This document shows positions 15,780-23,083 of a DNA stretch of 37,392 nt, piece by piece. The stretch covers positions 1-37,392 of the forward strand of contig DATNIJ010000109.1 in the NCBI GenBank assembly GCA_035604475.1. Reading direction: 5' to 3'. The notes below the pieces were generated by a model. It did not search any database, had not been told where the DNA came from, and was given only the letters and a program-made list of their open reading frames with translations. The translations under genes and the position numbers were made by a program. The DNA comes from DASPPM01 sp035604475. Its GTDB lineage: Bacteria; Pseudomonadota; Alphaproteobacteria; JACZXZ01. Numbering within the stretch: position 1 is the first letter of the stretch; the number at the start of each line of letters is the position of its first letter.

Positions 15780-16988
15780 TCAGTCGCCGATGGCGGTGCG
15801 AGATGCCGTGCTTTCGGCCGCGCGCGCAACCGCTGCCCGCAGGCGCGGTGAAGAGCTCATGAAACGCGCTTGGCACACGGCCATCGTGTCGTGGGTCGCA
15901 TCGGTGAAATCCAGACCGTCCTGCTTGAGCCGGCTCATCGTGCCGGTCTCGAACTCCCAGCGATGCGCCGATATTCCCATATTGACCGAGGCGAACATCA
16001 AGAACATGCGCTGCCGTGGGTGGATTCGATCGAGCGGCACCTCGCTCAAATGGTCGTAGTAGTAGAGACGTTCGGGCATGCCGATTATTGCCAGCCACCT
16101 GTTGCAGAGCTCGCGGACAGTTGGGGCCTTGGTGGTGTCGCCGGTCAGATTGAAGATCGACCCGGGATCCAGGCGCGTAAAGGCGGCCTGGAAGGCGTTT
16201 TGGAATGCGTCCTGGTGCACGAAATTGACCGGCAAGAGGGGGGCGACCATGTGGGTCTCGGGGCGGTAGTGATCGAGTAGGAGCCGCTCCCAGCCGGTCC
16301 AATACTGATAGAGACCGTTTGGCTTTCCGCTGTAATGCCCCGTGCGGCTGTCGCCGATCACGACCGACGGCCGGATGATGAGATAGGGCACCCCGCTCGC
16401 GGCAACACGGCGCTCGGCTTCGCGTTTGGTCCTGGCATACTCGGTCGGATCCTTCGGAGGGTCTGCGTGCAGCTTCTCGGCGACGGGACCGTCGATGTAG
16501 CCCGAGCTATAGGCCGTCGAGATAAAAGTGAAGCGCTCGATATGCAGCTGGCGCGCCAGATCCAGCATGCGATCGGTGAGCAGGATATTGCTTTGCTCCA
16601 GCTCCGCCCTGTTGAAGTAGTCCAGGGAGCCGGCGCAGTGGACGATCTCCGTGATCCCGAAGTGCTCGAGCTCCGGTGCCAAGGCGGCCAGCCGATCCAT
16701 CGACGGCAGCGCCACGGCAGCCAGTCGGCCGAACATTTCCGCCTCGTCCCGGAGGTGTGCATCATCGCCCAGCTCCAAGCGAATCCGCGCGGCCAAATCC
16801 GCAACCTGCCGCCCCTTGCGGACAAGCGCCACCACGCGCCGGCGCTCGCGTCCGAGCAACACGGCAGCCACGAGCGTGCCGAGGAAGCCGGTCGCACCGG
16901 TCAGCAATACAGCGCCCTGCGTGCCGGATGCGCGCATGCTCCATTTGCTCATCTGAATGTGCGATTGTACCTCAGCCCGGCCAGGCAT
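15780..16988 (-). CDS. Thioester-reductase-like SDR (male-sterility-type NAD(P)-binding protein)
   Basis: The 402-residue protein opens with a Rossmann fold (GAVLLTGATGFLG, about 25-37). The extended-SDR active site follows: STAYSSGYIDG (about 157-167) and Y184-x3-K188 in EYARTKRE. The IIRPSVVIGDSRTG segment (about 203-216) fits the NAD_binding_4 / thioester reductase family (PF07993), which reduces acyl thioesters or modifies sugar/acyl substrates with NAD(P)H. No carrier-protein or adenylation domain is attached, so it would act on a free substrate. The start at 16988 has TAAGG just upstream; an inner ATG at 16952 is the alternative. A perfect inverted repeat lies eight bases upstream of the start and probably controls it. 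Substrate and pathway are unknown. Confidence 0.8.
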   Translation of the reverse strand: MPGRAEVQSHIQMSKWSMRASGTQGAVLLTGATGFLGTLVAAVLLGRERRRVVALVRKGRQVADLAARIRLELGDDAHLRDEAEMFGRLAAVALPSMDRLAALAPELEHFGITEIVHCAGSLDYFNRAELEQSNILLTDRMLDLARQLHIERFTFISTAYSSGYIDGPVAEKLHADPPKDPTEYARTKREAERRVAASGVPYLIIRPSVVIGDSRTGHYSGKPNGLYQYWTGWERLLLDHYRPETHMVAPLLPVNFVHQDAFQNAFQAAFTRLDPGSIFNLTGDTTKAPTVRELCNRWLAIIGMPERLYYYDHLSEVPLDRIHPRQRMFLMFASVNMGISAHRWEFETGTMSRLKQDGLDFTDATHDTMAVCQARFMSSSPRLRAAVARAAESTASRTAIGD

Positions 16989-16995
16989 TTACCTT

Positions 16996-17017
16996 ACAAT
17001 GTGAGTCGTCACATTGT
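16996..17017. promoter_or_regulatory. Probable operator: perfect 9-bp inverted repeat
   Basis: Left arm ACAATGTGA (16996-17004) and right arm TCACATTGT (17009-17017) are exact reverse complements separated by GTCG. The site ends eight bases before the start codon of the minus-strand reductase gene, where a bound regulator would block transcription or initiation. The arms include TGTGA/TCACA, but the four-base spacing differs from the six bases of CRP-type sites. A TetR- or GntR-like dimer is therefore more likely. No regulator gene is adjacent. Confidence 0.6.
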
Positions 17018-17322
17018 TTCCCCTTATCTGCCCGCCAAATACCGGATTCGCGTTCTAGCCCCATCTGCGTCACCTAATCCGACGTTCCGCCGACGACTGT
17101 TCTTACCTGACGTTCCCCAGAGGACCTAAGTTTCGGCGCTAGGATACGCCACACCAGCCTCGTGGGCAAAGCATACTGACCGCGCCAGCCGCGAATGGAT
17201 GGGAACTTGCCCCTACCCCGCCCCTGTCTTTACGATGACGACCGCGCCGAGGCATTCCGTCCCGTCGCGTGACGGAATTGAGCGAACGGGACGCATCGAT
17301 CGAGGAGAAAAGGACAGCTGCC
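17018..17322. other. Intergenic region between divergent genes
   Basis: The 305 bases between the inverted repeat and the D-aminoacylase start contain no gene I can support. They must hold the promoter of the D-aminoacylase gene and the distal part of the reductase promoter. I see no further repeats and no clear -35/-10 pair. The end near the aminoacylase carries its ribosome-binding site (GAGGAG and AAGGA, 17302-17313). Confidence 0.4.
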
Positions 17323-18810
17323 ATGCCGACCGCCGCTACGCTCCAGCCTGACCTTGTCATCCGCTCGGCCCTCCTCATCGACGGCAGCGGCGCGCCGGGT
17401 GTCATCGGCGATCTCGCGATCAAGGACGATCGCATCGTCGCGATCGGCGAGCTCGGCACGCTCAAGGGTGGGGCGGAGATCGCGGCTTCCGGCAAGGCGC
17501 TGGCACCCGGCTTCATCGACGTGCACACCCACGATGACCGCGCGTTGCTCTCCGATCCGCTCATGGCCTGCAAGGTAAGCCAAGGCGTCACCACGGTCGT
17601 CACCGGCAACTGCGGCGTGAGCCTCGCCCCGCTCGAGATCAGGCACCGGCCCCCGCCGCCGCTCGACCTCGTGGGCGAAGCGCCCGAGCATTACTTCGCA
17701 AGCTTCGCCGACTATCTCGCGGCCCTCGACAGCACCCCGCCCGCGCTCAACGCGGCCTGCCAGGTCGGCCATTCGACCTTGCGCCTGGGGGCCATGGACC
17801 GCCTCGACCGCCCCGCAACCGCAACCGAGATCGCCGCCATGCGCCGGCGCCTGGAGCGCTCGCTCGAGGCGGGCGCCATCGGGCTCTCGACCGGGCTTTG
17901 GTACGAGCCTTCGGCGGCGGCGCCTACCGAGGAGGTGATCGAGCTTGCGAGAGCCCTCAAGCCGCTCGGCGCCATCCACACGACCCATATGCGCGACGAG
18001 GCCGAGCACGTGCTCGACTCCTTGGCCGAGACCTTTGCCATCGGCAAGGCGGCAGAGGTGCCGGTCGTGATCTCCCACCACAAGGTGAGCGGGGTGGCGA
18101 ACCATGGCCGCACGCGCGAGACCTTGGCCCTCATCGACAAGGCGCGCCGGGAGCAGCCCCTCGGGCTCGACGTCTATCCCTATATCGCGGGCTCGACGGT
18201 GCTGCGGGCGAACCGCCTGGGCCTCGCGAGCAAGGTGATCGTCACCTGGTCGCGCGCGCGGCCGGAATTCGCCGGCCAGGACATCGTCGAGATCGCCCGC
18301 AAGATGGGCTGCGGGGTCGAGGAGGCGGTCGAGAAGCTGCAGCCCGCGGGTGCGATCTATTTCATGATGGACGAGGCGGACGTGCGCCGCGTGCTGAGCT
18401 ATCCCTACGCCATGATCGGCTCGGACGGGCTGCCGCACGACGAGCACCCGCACCCGCGCCTGTGGGGGACATTCCCGCGCGTGCTCGGGCACTATGTCCG
18501 CGAGGTCGGGCTCTTCACCCTCGAGGAGGCGGTGCGCCGCATGACGAGCCTGCCCGCGGCCAAGTTCGGGCTCAGCGGGCGCGGCACCCTCCGTCCGGGC
18601 GCCTTTGCGGACCTCGTCCTCTTCGACCCCGCGAGCGTGGCCGACCTCGCCAGCTTCGAGAAGCCCAAGACGCCCGCGGCCGGCATCGATACCGTCTGGG
18701 TCAACGGCAGCACCGTGTGGCGCGCGGGTAGATCGACCGGTGCGCGGCCCGGACGCGCGCTGCGCTTGAGCGCCCTCGGCCCCATGGGCGGCGACAGGCT
18801 GCCAAATTGA
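17323..18810 (+). CDS. D-aminoacylase / N-acyl-D-amino-acid deacylase (amidohydrolase family)
   Basis: From the ATG at 17323 (MPTAATLQPD), preceded by AAGGA, the product has 495 residues. It is a metal-dependent amidohydrolase with a small beta domain around a TIM barrel. GFIDVHTHDD (63-72) supplies the H68-x-H70 ligands. GNCGVS (95-100) carries the Cys that is a metal ligand in D-aminoacylases. IHTTHMRDE, ISHHKVSG and IGSDGLPHDEHPHPR continue the active-site set. The family hydrolyses N-acyl-D-amino acids to D-amino acids. The length and the NCG motif favour D-aminoacylase over dihydroorotase or hydantoinase. An M81 peptidase gene follows after a palindromic repeat, and a peptide transporter lies 3 kb upstream, suggesting joint use of D-residue compounds. 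Exact chain specificity (neutral, Asp or Glu) is not readable here. Confidence 0.9.
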   Translation: MPTAATLQPDLVIRSALLIDGSGAPGVIGDLAIKDDRIVAIGELGTLKGGAEIAASGKALAPGFIDVHTHDDRALLSDPLMACKVSQGVTTVVTGNCGVSLAPLEIRHRPPPPLDLVGEAPEHYFASFADYLAALDSTPPALNAACQVGHSTLRLGAMDRLDRPATATEIAAMRRRLERSLEAGAIGLSTGLWYEPSAAAPTEEVIELARALKPLGAIHTTHMRDEAEHVLDSLAETFAIGKAAEVPVVISHHKVSGVANHGRTRETLALIDKARREQPLGLDVYPYIAGSTVLRANRLGLASKVIVTWSRARPEFAGQDIVEIARKMGCGVEEAVEKLQPAGAIYFMMDEADVRRVLSYPYAMIGSDGLPHDEHPHPRLWGTFPRVLGHYVREVGLFTLEEAVRRMTSLPAAKFGLSGRGTLRPGAFADLVLFDPASVADLASFEKPKTPAAGIDTVWVNGSTVWRAGRSTGARPGRALRLSALGPMGGDRLPN

Positions 18811-18820
18811 AGAGATTGCA

Positions 18821-18895
18821 CCACGGAGGGCACGGAGGACACGGAGAAGAAGGAAAATTTGAAATCCTTCTCCGTGGTCTCCGTGGTCTCCGTGG
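18821..18895. repeat. CACGGAG-type long inverted repeat
   Basis: The left arm (18821-18854) is built of CCACGGAG/CACGGAG units ending in AGAAGAAGGA. The right arm (18865-18895), beginning TCCTTCTCCGTGG, is its near-perfect complement with three CTCCGTGG units. The ten-base loop is AT-rich. The element fills the space between the D-aminoacylase and M81 genes and would form a long stem in the transcript. Such CACGGAG palindromes occur between genes in many unrelated bacteria. No U-run follows, so simple termination is doubtful. Confidence 0.75.
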
Positions 18896-18936
18896 TAAAA
18901 AATTTCTTGAGCGGAGAATCGGGAGAGCCTGAGCCG

Positions 18937-20418
18937 ATGAGCAAGCGCGTCCTCATAGCCTCGATCATGCACGAGACGAACACTTTCAGCCGCCAGGCCA
19001 CGGACCTCGAGGCCTTCCGCCGGCGCTACGACCACCGCGCCGAGGCGATCCCGGCCGCCTTCCGCAATACGCGCTCGGAGATGGGCGCCTTCCTCGACGC
19101 GGCCCGCACTCGCGGCTGGGAGCTCGTCCATCCGGTCGCAGCGGCGGCAACGCCCTCGGGGATGGTCAGTGCTGGGGCCTGGGCCGAGCTGAGCGCCCTG
19201 GTGCTCGCGGCCCTCGCCCGCCCGTTCGATGGCATCCTGCTCGCCCTTCATGGTGCGATGGTGACGGAGACGGCCGACGACGCCGAGGGCGATCTCCTCG
19301 CGCGTATCCGAGACAAAGTCGGCGCGCAAGTTCCCATCGGCGTGACCCTCGACCTCCACGCCAACGTGACCGCGCGCATGGCCGAGCATGCCAATGTCAT
19401 CACCGCCTACCGCAGCTATCCCCACGTCGACATGTACGAGCGCGGGGCCCAGGCGGCCGATCTCCTCGCGCGCATGATGGAAGGCGAGATCAGGCCGCGC
19501 AGCGTCGTCGCGCGCCGGCCCACCCTCGACGGCCTCGACCACGGCCGCACCACCTCGCCCGGCCCCATGCGCGACGTGCTCGCGCGTGCCGCACTTTGCG
19601 AGAAGGAGCCCGGCATCCACGTGGTGAGCGTGCACGCGGGCTTCGGCTGGGCCGACATCCGTGAGGCGGGCCCCTCCATCTCGGTGAGCGGCGAGCGCCC
19701 GGCAGCCGAGCTCGTTGCCGTCGCCGAAAGCCTGATGGACGAGGTCTGGCGCCGGCGTGCGGAGACCACGGTCAAGCTGCTTCCCATCGCAGACGCGATG
19801 GCACAGGCGAAGGCCTTGGACCCTACGGGCAAGCCCCTCGTTCTCGCCGACTTCACCGACAATCCCGGCGGCGGGGGCTACGGAGACGCGACCAATCTCC
19901 TCCGCGGCATGATCGAGGCCGGCCTCGAGAACGCGGCCTTCGCACCGATCAGCGATCCTGCGGCGGTGCAACAATGCCAGGCGACGGGCGAAGGAGCGAC
20001 GCTGAGCTTGGCGCTCGGCGGCAAGATCGACGCGAGCTTCGGAGCACCGCTCACGCTCAGCGGGACCGTGCGGCGCCTCGGCAGCGGCGACTTCGTCTGC
20101 GACGGGCCGATGTGGAAGGGCCTCAAGATGTCGATGGGGCCGACGGCCGTCCTGCGCGTCGGCGGCATCGACGTCGTCATCGCCAGCAACCGCTTCCAGA
20201 TCACCGACCTGCAGCAATTCCTCTCGCTTGGCATCGACCCGCGCCGCAAGTCGGTGGTGGCGCTCAAATCGGCCCAGCATTTCCGCGCGGCCTACGAGCC
20301 CATCGCGCGCGCGGTCCTCGTCGTCGACTCAGGCGCCCTCACCACGCCGGACTACCGCCGCTTCGCCTACCGCAAGCTGCGGCGTCCGATCTGGCCCCTC
20401 GATGATCTCGGGCCTTAG
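18937..20418 (+). CDS. M81 family metallopeptidase, MlrC/microcystinase C-like
   Basis: Starting at the ATG at 18937 (MSKRVLIASIMHETNTFS) with GGGAGAG upstream, the product has 493 residues. It shows both MlrC domains. The N-terminal PF07364 half carries HETNTFS (12-18), LALHGAMVTE (about 102-111) and TLDLHANVT (about 137-145), which hold the metal-binding His/Asp residues. The C-terminal PF07171 half carries DFTDNPGGGGYGDAT and ends in the family-typical LRRPIWPLD. MlrC cleaves linear peptides containing D-residues from microcystin; most relatives act on unknown substrates. No signal peptide is present, so it acts in the cytoplasm after uptake. A copy of its 3' end is found 1.05 kb downstream. 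Confidence 0.92.
   Translation: MSKRVLIASIMHETNTFSRQATDLEAFRRRYDHRAEAIPAAFRNTRSEMGAFLDAARTRGWELVHPVAAAATPSGMVSAGAWAELSALVLAALARPFDGILLALHGAMVTETADDAEGDLLARIRDKVGAQVPIGVTLDLHANVTARMAEHANVITAYRSYPHVDMYERGAQAADLLARMMEGEIRPRSVVARRPTLDGLDHGRTTSPGPMRDVLARAALCEKEPGIHVVSVHAGFGWADIREAGPSISVSGERPAAELVAVAESLMDEVWRRRAETTVKLLPIADAMAQAKALDPTGKPLVLADFTDNPGGGGYGDATNLLRGMIEAGLENAAFAPISDPAAVQQCQATGEGATLSLALGGKIDASFGAPLTLSGTVRRLGSGDFVCDGPMWKGLKMSMGPTAVLRVGGIDVVIASNRFQITDLQQFLSLGIDPRRKSVVALKSAQHFRAAYEPIARAVLVVDSGALTTPDYRRFAYRKLRRPIWPLDDLGP
20376..20396 (+). repeat. 21-bp direct repeat, copy 1, inside the 3' end of the M81 gene
   Basis: GCTGCGGCGTCCGATCTGG plus two more bases encode the LRRPIW ending of the peptidase. 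The identical 21 bases occur at 21428-21448, beyond the two small secreted-protein genes. Similarity extends on both sides: CGCAAGCT lies just before, and CTC.ATG just after, in both copies. Confidence 0.8.
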
Positions 20419-20550
20419 TCCGGTGCCGTCCTTCAGAAAGATCCTCCGGCTGGTTGGCATTAAAGTTGGGGATCGACGTTTGAACCATTGTGCCCGCCTT
20501 CAATGTGTGAGTAAATTACCCTTAGATTTATCGCTGCGGGAGCGCGTCCC

Positions 20551-20874
20551 ATGAGGAGAATTTTCCTGCCAAGCGTCATCGCGCTCGCCCTCGCGACATG
20601 GGTCGGCGCCGCGCCGGCCGATGCGCAGGTATCGGTTTGCCCGCCAGGATACTATTTGGCTAGCGACGGACAGTGCTACCCGGGCGCGCCGCCCGTCTAT
20701 TACCCGCCGGACTATGATGTCGCGCCGCCAATCTATGGACCGCCCGTCATCTTCGACGGGTTCGTCCCAGGCATCGGGTATGGGCGTCACGGCTGGGGAG
20801 GGCGCGGTGGCGCAGGACGCGGTGGCGCAGGACGCGGTGGCGCAGGACATGGTGGCGGGCACGGACGTCGCTGA
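20551..20874 (+). CDS. Small secreted Pro/Tyr- and Gly-rich protein
   Basis: The ATG at 20551 follows CGGGAG and gives 107 residues. A clear Sec signal (IFLPSVIALALATWVGAAPA, then DAQ) is followed by a Cys-containing segment (VSVCPPGYYLASDGQCYPG) and a Pro/Tyr-rich linker. The tail is made of G-R-G-G-A repeats (about 82-107) encoded by tandem 15-base units. The two cysteines flanking YY may form a disulfide. Proteins of this general composition occur in the envelope of alphaproteobacteria without known function. The next gene, also secreted, starts 48 bases later on the same strand, so the pair is probably one transcript. Confidence 0.75.
   Translation: MRRIFLPSVIALALATWVGAAPADAQVSVCPPGYYLASDGQCYPGAPPVYYPPDYDVAPPIYGPPVIFDGFVPGIGYGRHGWGGRGGAGRGGAGRGGAGHGGGHGRR
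20800..20859 (+). repeat. Tandem 15-bp repeats within the Gly-rich gene
   Basis: Four consecutive 15-base units of the form GG.CGCGGTGGCGCA encode GRGGA. The two central units are identical; the first and last differ at few positions. In-frame units mean that slippage would change tail length without a frameshift. Confidence 0.75.
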
Positions 20875-20922
20875 CCAGCCAAGACAACAGCGCCCAACGG
20901 AAACTTACCGAGCGAGAGTCAC

Positions 20923-21408
20923 ATGATGCTTCACCTCACCCCTCGAATCAGCAGCGCCTTTGCCGCGGCGGCAATTCTCGGCGCGGCCCTGTTCATGCTT
21001 CCCTCGGCCGCGATGGCACAGGCTTCCCCGGCACCGGCACCGGCACCAGCGGCAAAAGCGGCGCCGGCCAATCCTCACGTCGAGGCGCGCATCAAATCGC
21101 TCCACAAGGCGTTGCAGATTACTGCCGCCCAGGAGCCCCAATGGCAAGCCGTCGCCGATTTGATGCGCGATAACACCAAGACAACCCGCGCGCTGGTCGA
21201 GGAGCGTGAGGCCAAGGCGAAGACGCTGAACGCGATCGACGATCTGCGCGCCTATGAGGCGATCGTGGACGCCCATGCGGCGGGCGTGAAGAAGCTCATG
21301 ACGGCCTTCGAGACGCTTTACGCCTCTCTGTCGGACACTCAGAAGAAGAAGGCCGATGCGCTGTTCCGTCATCGGCCGCATCCCTCGCGCCCGAAGACGA
21401 CCGGCTGA
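20923..21408 (+). CDS. Periplasmic LTXXQ-motif (Spy/CpxP-like) protein
   Basis: This 161-residue protein begins with an export signal (SSAFAAAAILGAALFMLPSA, then AMAQA) and an Ala/Pro-rich spacer (about 37-50). The mature part is alpha-helical with two LTXXQ-type boxes, LQITAAQEPQW (about 64-74) and LSDTQKKKADALF (about 137-149). That spacing fits the LTXXQ/Spy-CpxP superfamily of ATP-independent periplasmic chaperones and envelope-stress sensors; the EPQW form is common in alphaproteobacterial members. It probably sits in a two-gene unit with the Gly-rich protein. No two-component system is adjacent, so CpxP-type signalling is not implied. It is convergent with purC. Confidence 0.8.
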   Translation: MMLHLTPRISSAFAAAAILGAALFMLPSAAMAQASPAPAPAPAAKAAPANPHVEARIKSLHKALQITAAQEPQWQAVADLMRDNTKTTRALVEEREAKAKTLNAIDDLRAYEAIVDAHAAGVKKLMTAFETLYASLSDTQKKKADALFRHRPHPSRPKTTG

Positions 21409-21427
21409 GCCGCGCAAGCTTGGCCGG

Positions 21428-21448
21428 GCTGCGGCGTCCGATCTGGCC
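21428..21448 (+). repeat. 21-bp direct repeat, copy 2 (M81 3'-end relic)
   Basis: This is identical to 20376-20396 and lies in the 71-base gap between the LTXXQ gene and purC. Translated in the same frame it reads LRRPIWPLY, matching the LRRPIWPLD end of M81 peptidases. CGCAAGCT just upstream (21413-21420) also matches copy 1, with a ten-base insertion. It looks like the remnant of a second M81 gene end. Confidence 0.75.
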
Positions 21449-21479
21449 GCTCTATGGCGACGCAAGCGGTCTGAGCGGC

Positions 21480-22439
21480 TCAGCGCTTGCGGAAATATTC
21501 CGGGAAGCTTCGCTGCAGATTGCGGCGGATGCGCGCGCGTGGATCTCCTTCCGCAACGGCGAGCTTTTCGCCGGTGATGGCCTCGTATACCCTGACGTAG
21601 CGGGCGCTGAGCTCTAAGCGCACATCGTCGGGGATCGCCGGGATCGGCTCCTCGTAGGGACGGCAGTGGCTGCTGATCCAAAGCCGCACATACTCCTTGT
21701 CGAGCATCTCCGGCTCCTTCCCCTCGGCGAGGCGCTCCTCGTAGCTCCCGGCGAGCCAGAATCGGCTCGAATCGGGCGTATGCACTTCATCGGCGAGCAC
21801 GATCTCCCCCGCCTCGTCCAGTCCGAATTCGTACTTGGTATCGACGAGCAGGATGCCGCGCCGGGCGGAGAGCTTCTGGCCGTGCGCGAAGATATCGAAG
21901 CTCGCGGACTTTATGCGCTCCCATTGCCGCTGCGTGCAAATCCCGGCGGCCACGATTCCGCGCTCGCCCACGGGAACATCGTGCGCGCCGAGCGGCGCCT
22001 TGCTGGTCGGCGTGATCAAGGGGCGCGGCAAGGCGCTGTTCTTGCCGAGGCCGCCCGGCAACGCGACCCCGCCGAACTCGCGCACGCCGCCTTGGTACTG
22101 CACCCATATGCTCGTGCTCGTCGTCCCCGTGAGATAGGCGCGCACCACGACCTCGAGCGGGATCATCTTGAGCGAGCGGCCGACCATGACGTTGGGGTCG
22201 GGCACGTCGATCAGATGATTGGGGCAAATCGCGGCGGTCTCGCGAAACCAGAAGCTCGAGAGCAGGGTCAGCACCTGGCCCTTGAGCGGGACCGGCGACA
22301 GCATCTGGTCGAAGGCGGACTGGCGGTCGGTCGCGATGATGACGCGCCTTCCATCCCCGAGGTCGTAGCTGTCGCGCACCTTGCCGCCGTGGAAATTCGG
22401 CAGCTCCGGGAAGTATGCCCGCTCGAGGCAGGAGATCAT
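21480..22439 (-). CDS. purC: Phosphoribosylaminoimidazole-succinocarboxamide (SAICAR) synthase
   Basis: From the ATG at 22439 (MISCLERAYFPELPNF) the product has 319 residues. It is the longer SAICAR synthase form, typified by GGKVRDSYDLGDGRRVIIAT (18-37), QSAFDQML, KGQVLT, MIPLEVVVRAYLTGTTSTS and LPRPLITPTSK, and ends with the QRSFPEYFRKR tail. It ligates aspartate to CAIR with ATP in de novo purine synthesis. Upstream in-frame codons to 22580 lack family similarity, so the inner start is preferred although its ribosome-binding site is weak. It is isolated from other pur genes here, and a second shorter purC elsewhere in the genome is possible. Confidence 0.93.
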   Translation of the reverse strand: MISCLERAYFPELPNFHGGKVRDSYDLGDGRRVIIATDRQSAFDQMLSPVPLKGQVLTLLSSFWFRETAAICPNHLIDVPDPNVMVGRSLKMIPLEVVVRAYLTGTTSTSIWVQYQGGVREFGGVALPGGLGKNSALPRPLITPTSKAPLGAHDVPVGERGIVAAGICTQRQWERIKSASFDIFAHGQKLSARRGILLVDTKYEFGLDEAGEIVLADEVHTPDSSRFWLAGSYEERLAEGKEPEMLDKEYVRLWISSHCRPYEEPIPAIPDDVRLELSARYVRVYEAITGEKLAVAEGDPRARIRRNLQRSFPEYFRKR

Positions 22440-22769
22440 GGAGTTGCTCGACTTTGCCGCCCGGTTGGCGGCTGCGGACCAATTGACGAAGGCACCCTCA
22501 TCGCGCGACGATACCACGATCGCTACCGCCCGTGACAAGCCGCGACGGATGCGTAAGGCCCAGGGGGTCGCAGCCGTCAAGCGGCATCACACGCCGGCGG
22601 GCTTGACCTGCACCCCAGAGCGTCGTTCTCGAGCCTCTGATATCCGTATGATTTCCATAACAATGTTTCGGTAGGGTGCCTAAGGACATCCGAAATCGCG
22701 TTCCAAGCTCGTCGAGTTTGCTTTCGGCGTAAGTGTTTGGTTCCACTCGAAATGACCAAGAGGCTGACC

Positions 22770-22961
22770 ATGCCGAGGATAATAAGGGCCTTGCTCTCGG
22801 CGCTCGCGCTTCCCTCGAAGCAGGGCGTCACGGCCATCGAATACGGGTTGATCGCAGCCCTCATCGCGGTCGCGATCATCGCGGCCGTAACAGTGCTTGG
22901 CGTCGATCTGACTGCGACCTTCAACATGGTCGCCGGCCATCTCGGCAGTTCGCCGAGTTGA
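22770..22961 (+). CDS. Flp/Fap-type IVb pilin, orphan
   Basis: The ATG at 22770 is preceded by AGAGG and gives 63 residues (a start at 22752 would add six). A short basic leader ends in KQG, followed by VTAIEYGLIAALIAVAIIAA, the class IVb prepilin signature. Cleavage occurs after Gly, and the conserved Glu-Tyr pair follows at positions 5 and 6. The remainder is a short hydrophilic tail. The product would be processed by a TadV/CpaA-type prepilin peptidase and assembled by a Tad secretion system, neither of which is in the window. It may be expressed alone as one of several pilin paralogues. Confidence 0.9.
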   Translation: MPRIIRALLSALALPSKQGVTAIEYGLIAALIAVAIIAAVTVLGVDLTATFNMVAGHLGSSPS

Positions 22962-23083
22962 GCGACGGCTTTGGGCGTAAGCACTCGCCCCGCAAGGGCG
23001 CGAGCGCTCCGCCGAAACGCGCCTCGCGGCAGTACAATGAAAGCACAAGCCTTAATTAAAATTAGTCCTTAATGAAGTTAGAA

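Noticed and set aside
16996..17017. CRP/FNR binding site
   Set aside because: TGTGA and TCACA are present but separated by four bases instead of six, so a different dimeric regulator is more likely.
17230..20280. 1016-codon open frame on the minus strand opposite the D-aminoacylase and M81 genes
   Set aside because: High-GC coding DNA often leaves long antisense frames. The translation is rich in Arg/Ala/Gly/His with no recognisable domain, while both plus-strand genes have full motif sets.
20800..20859. Short CRISPR-like array
   Set aside because: The units are contiguous 15-base tandem repeats inside a coding frame, with no spacers.
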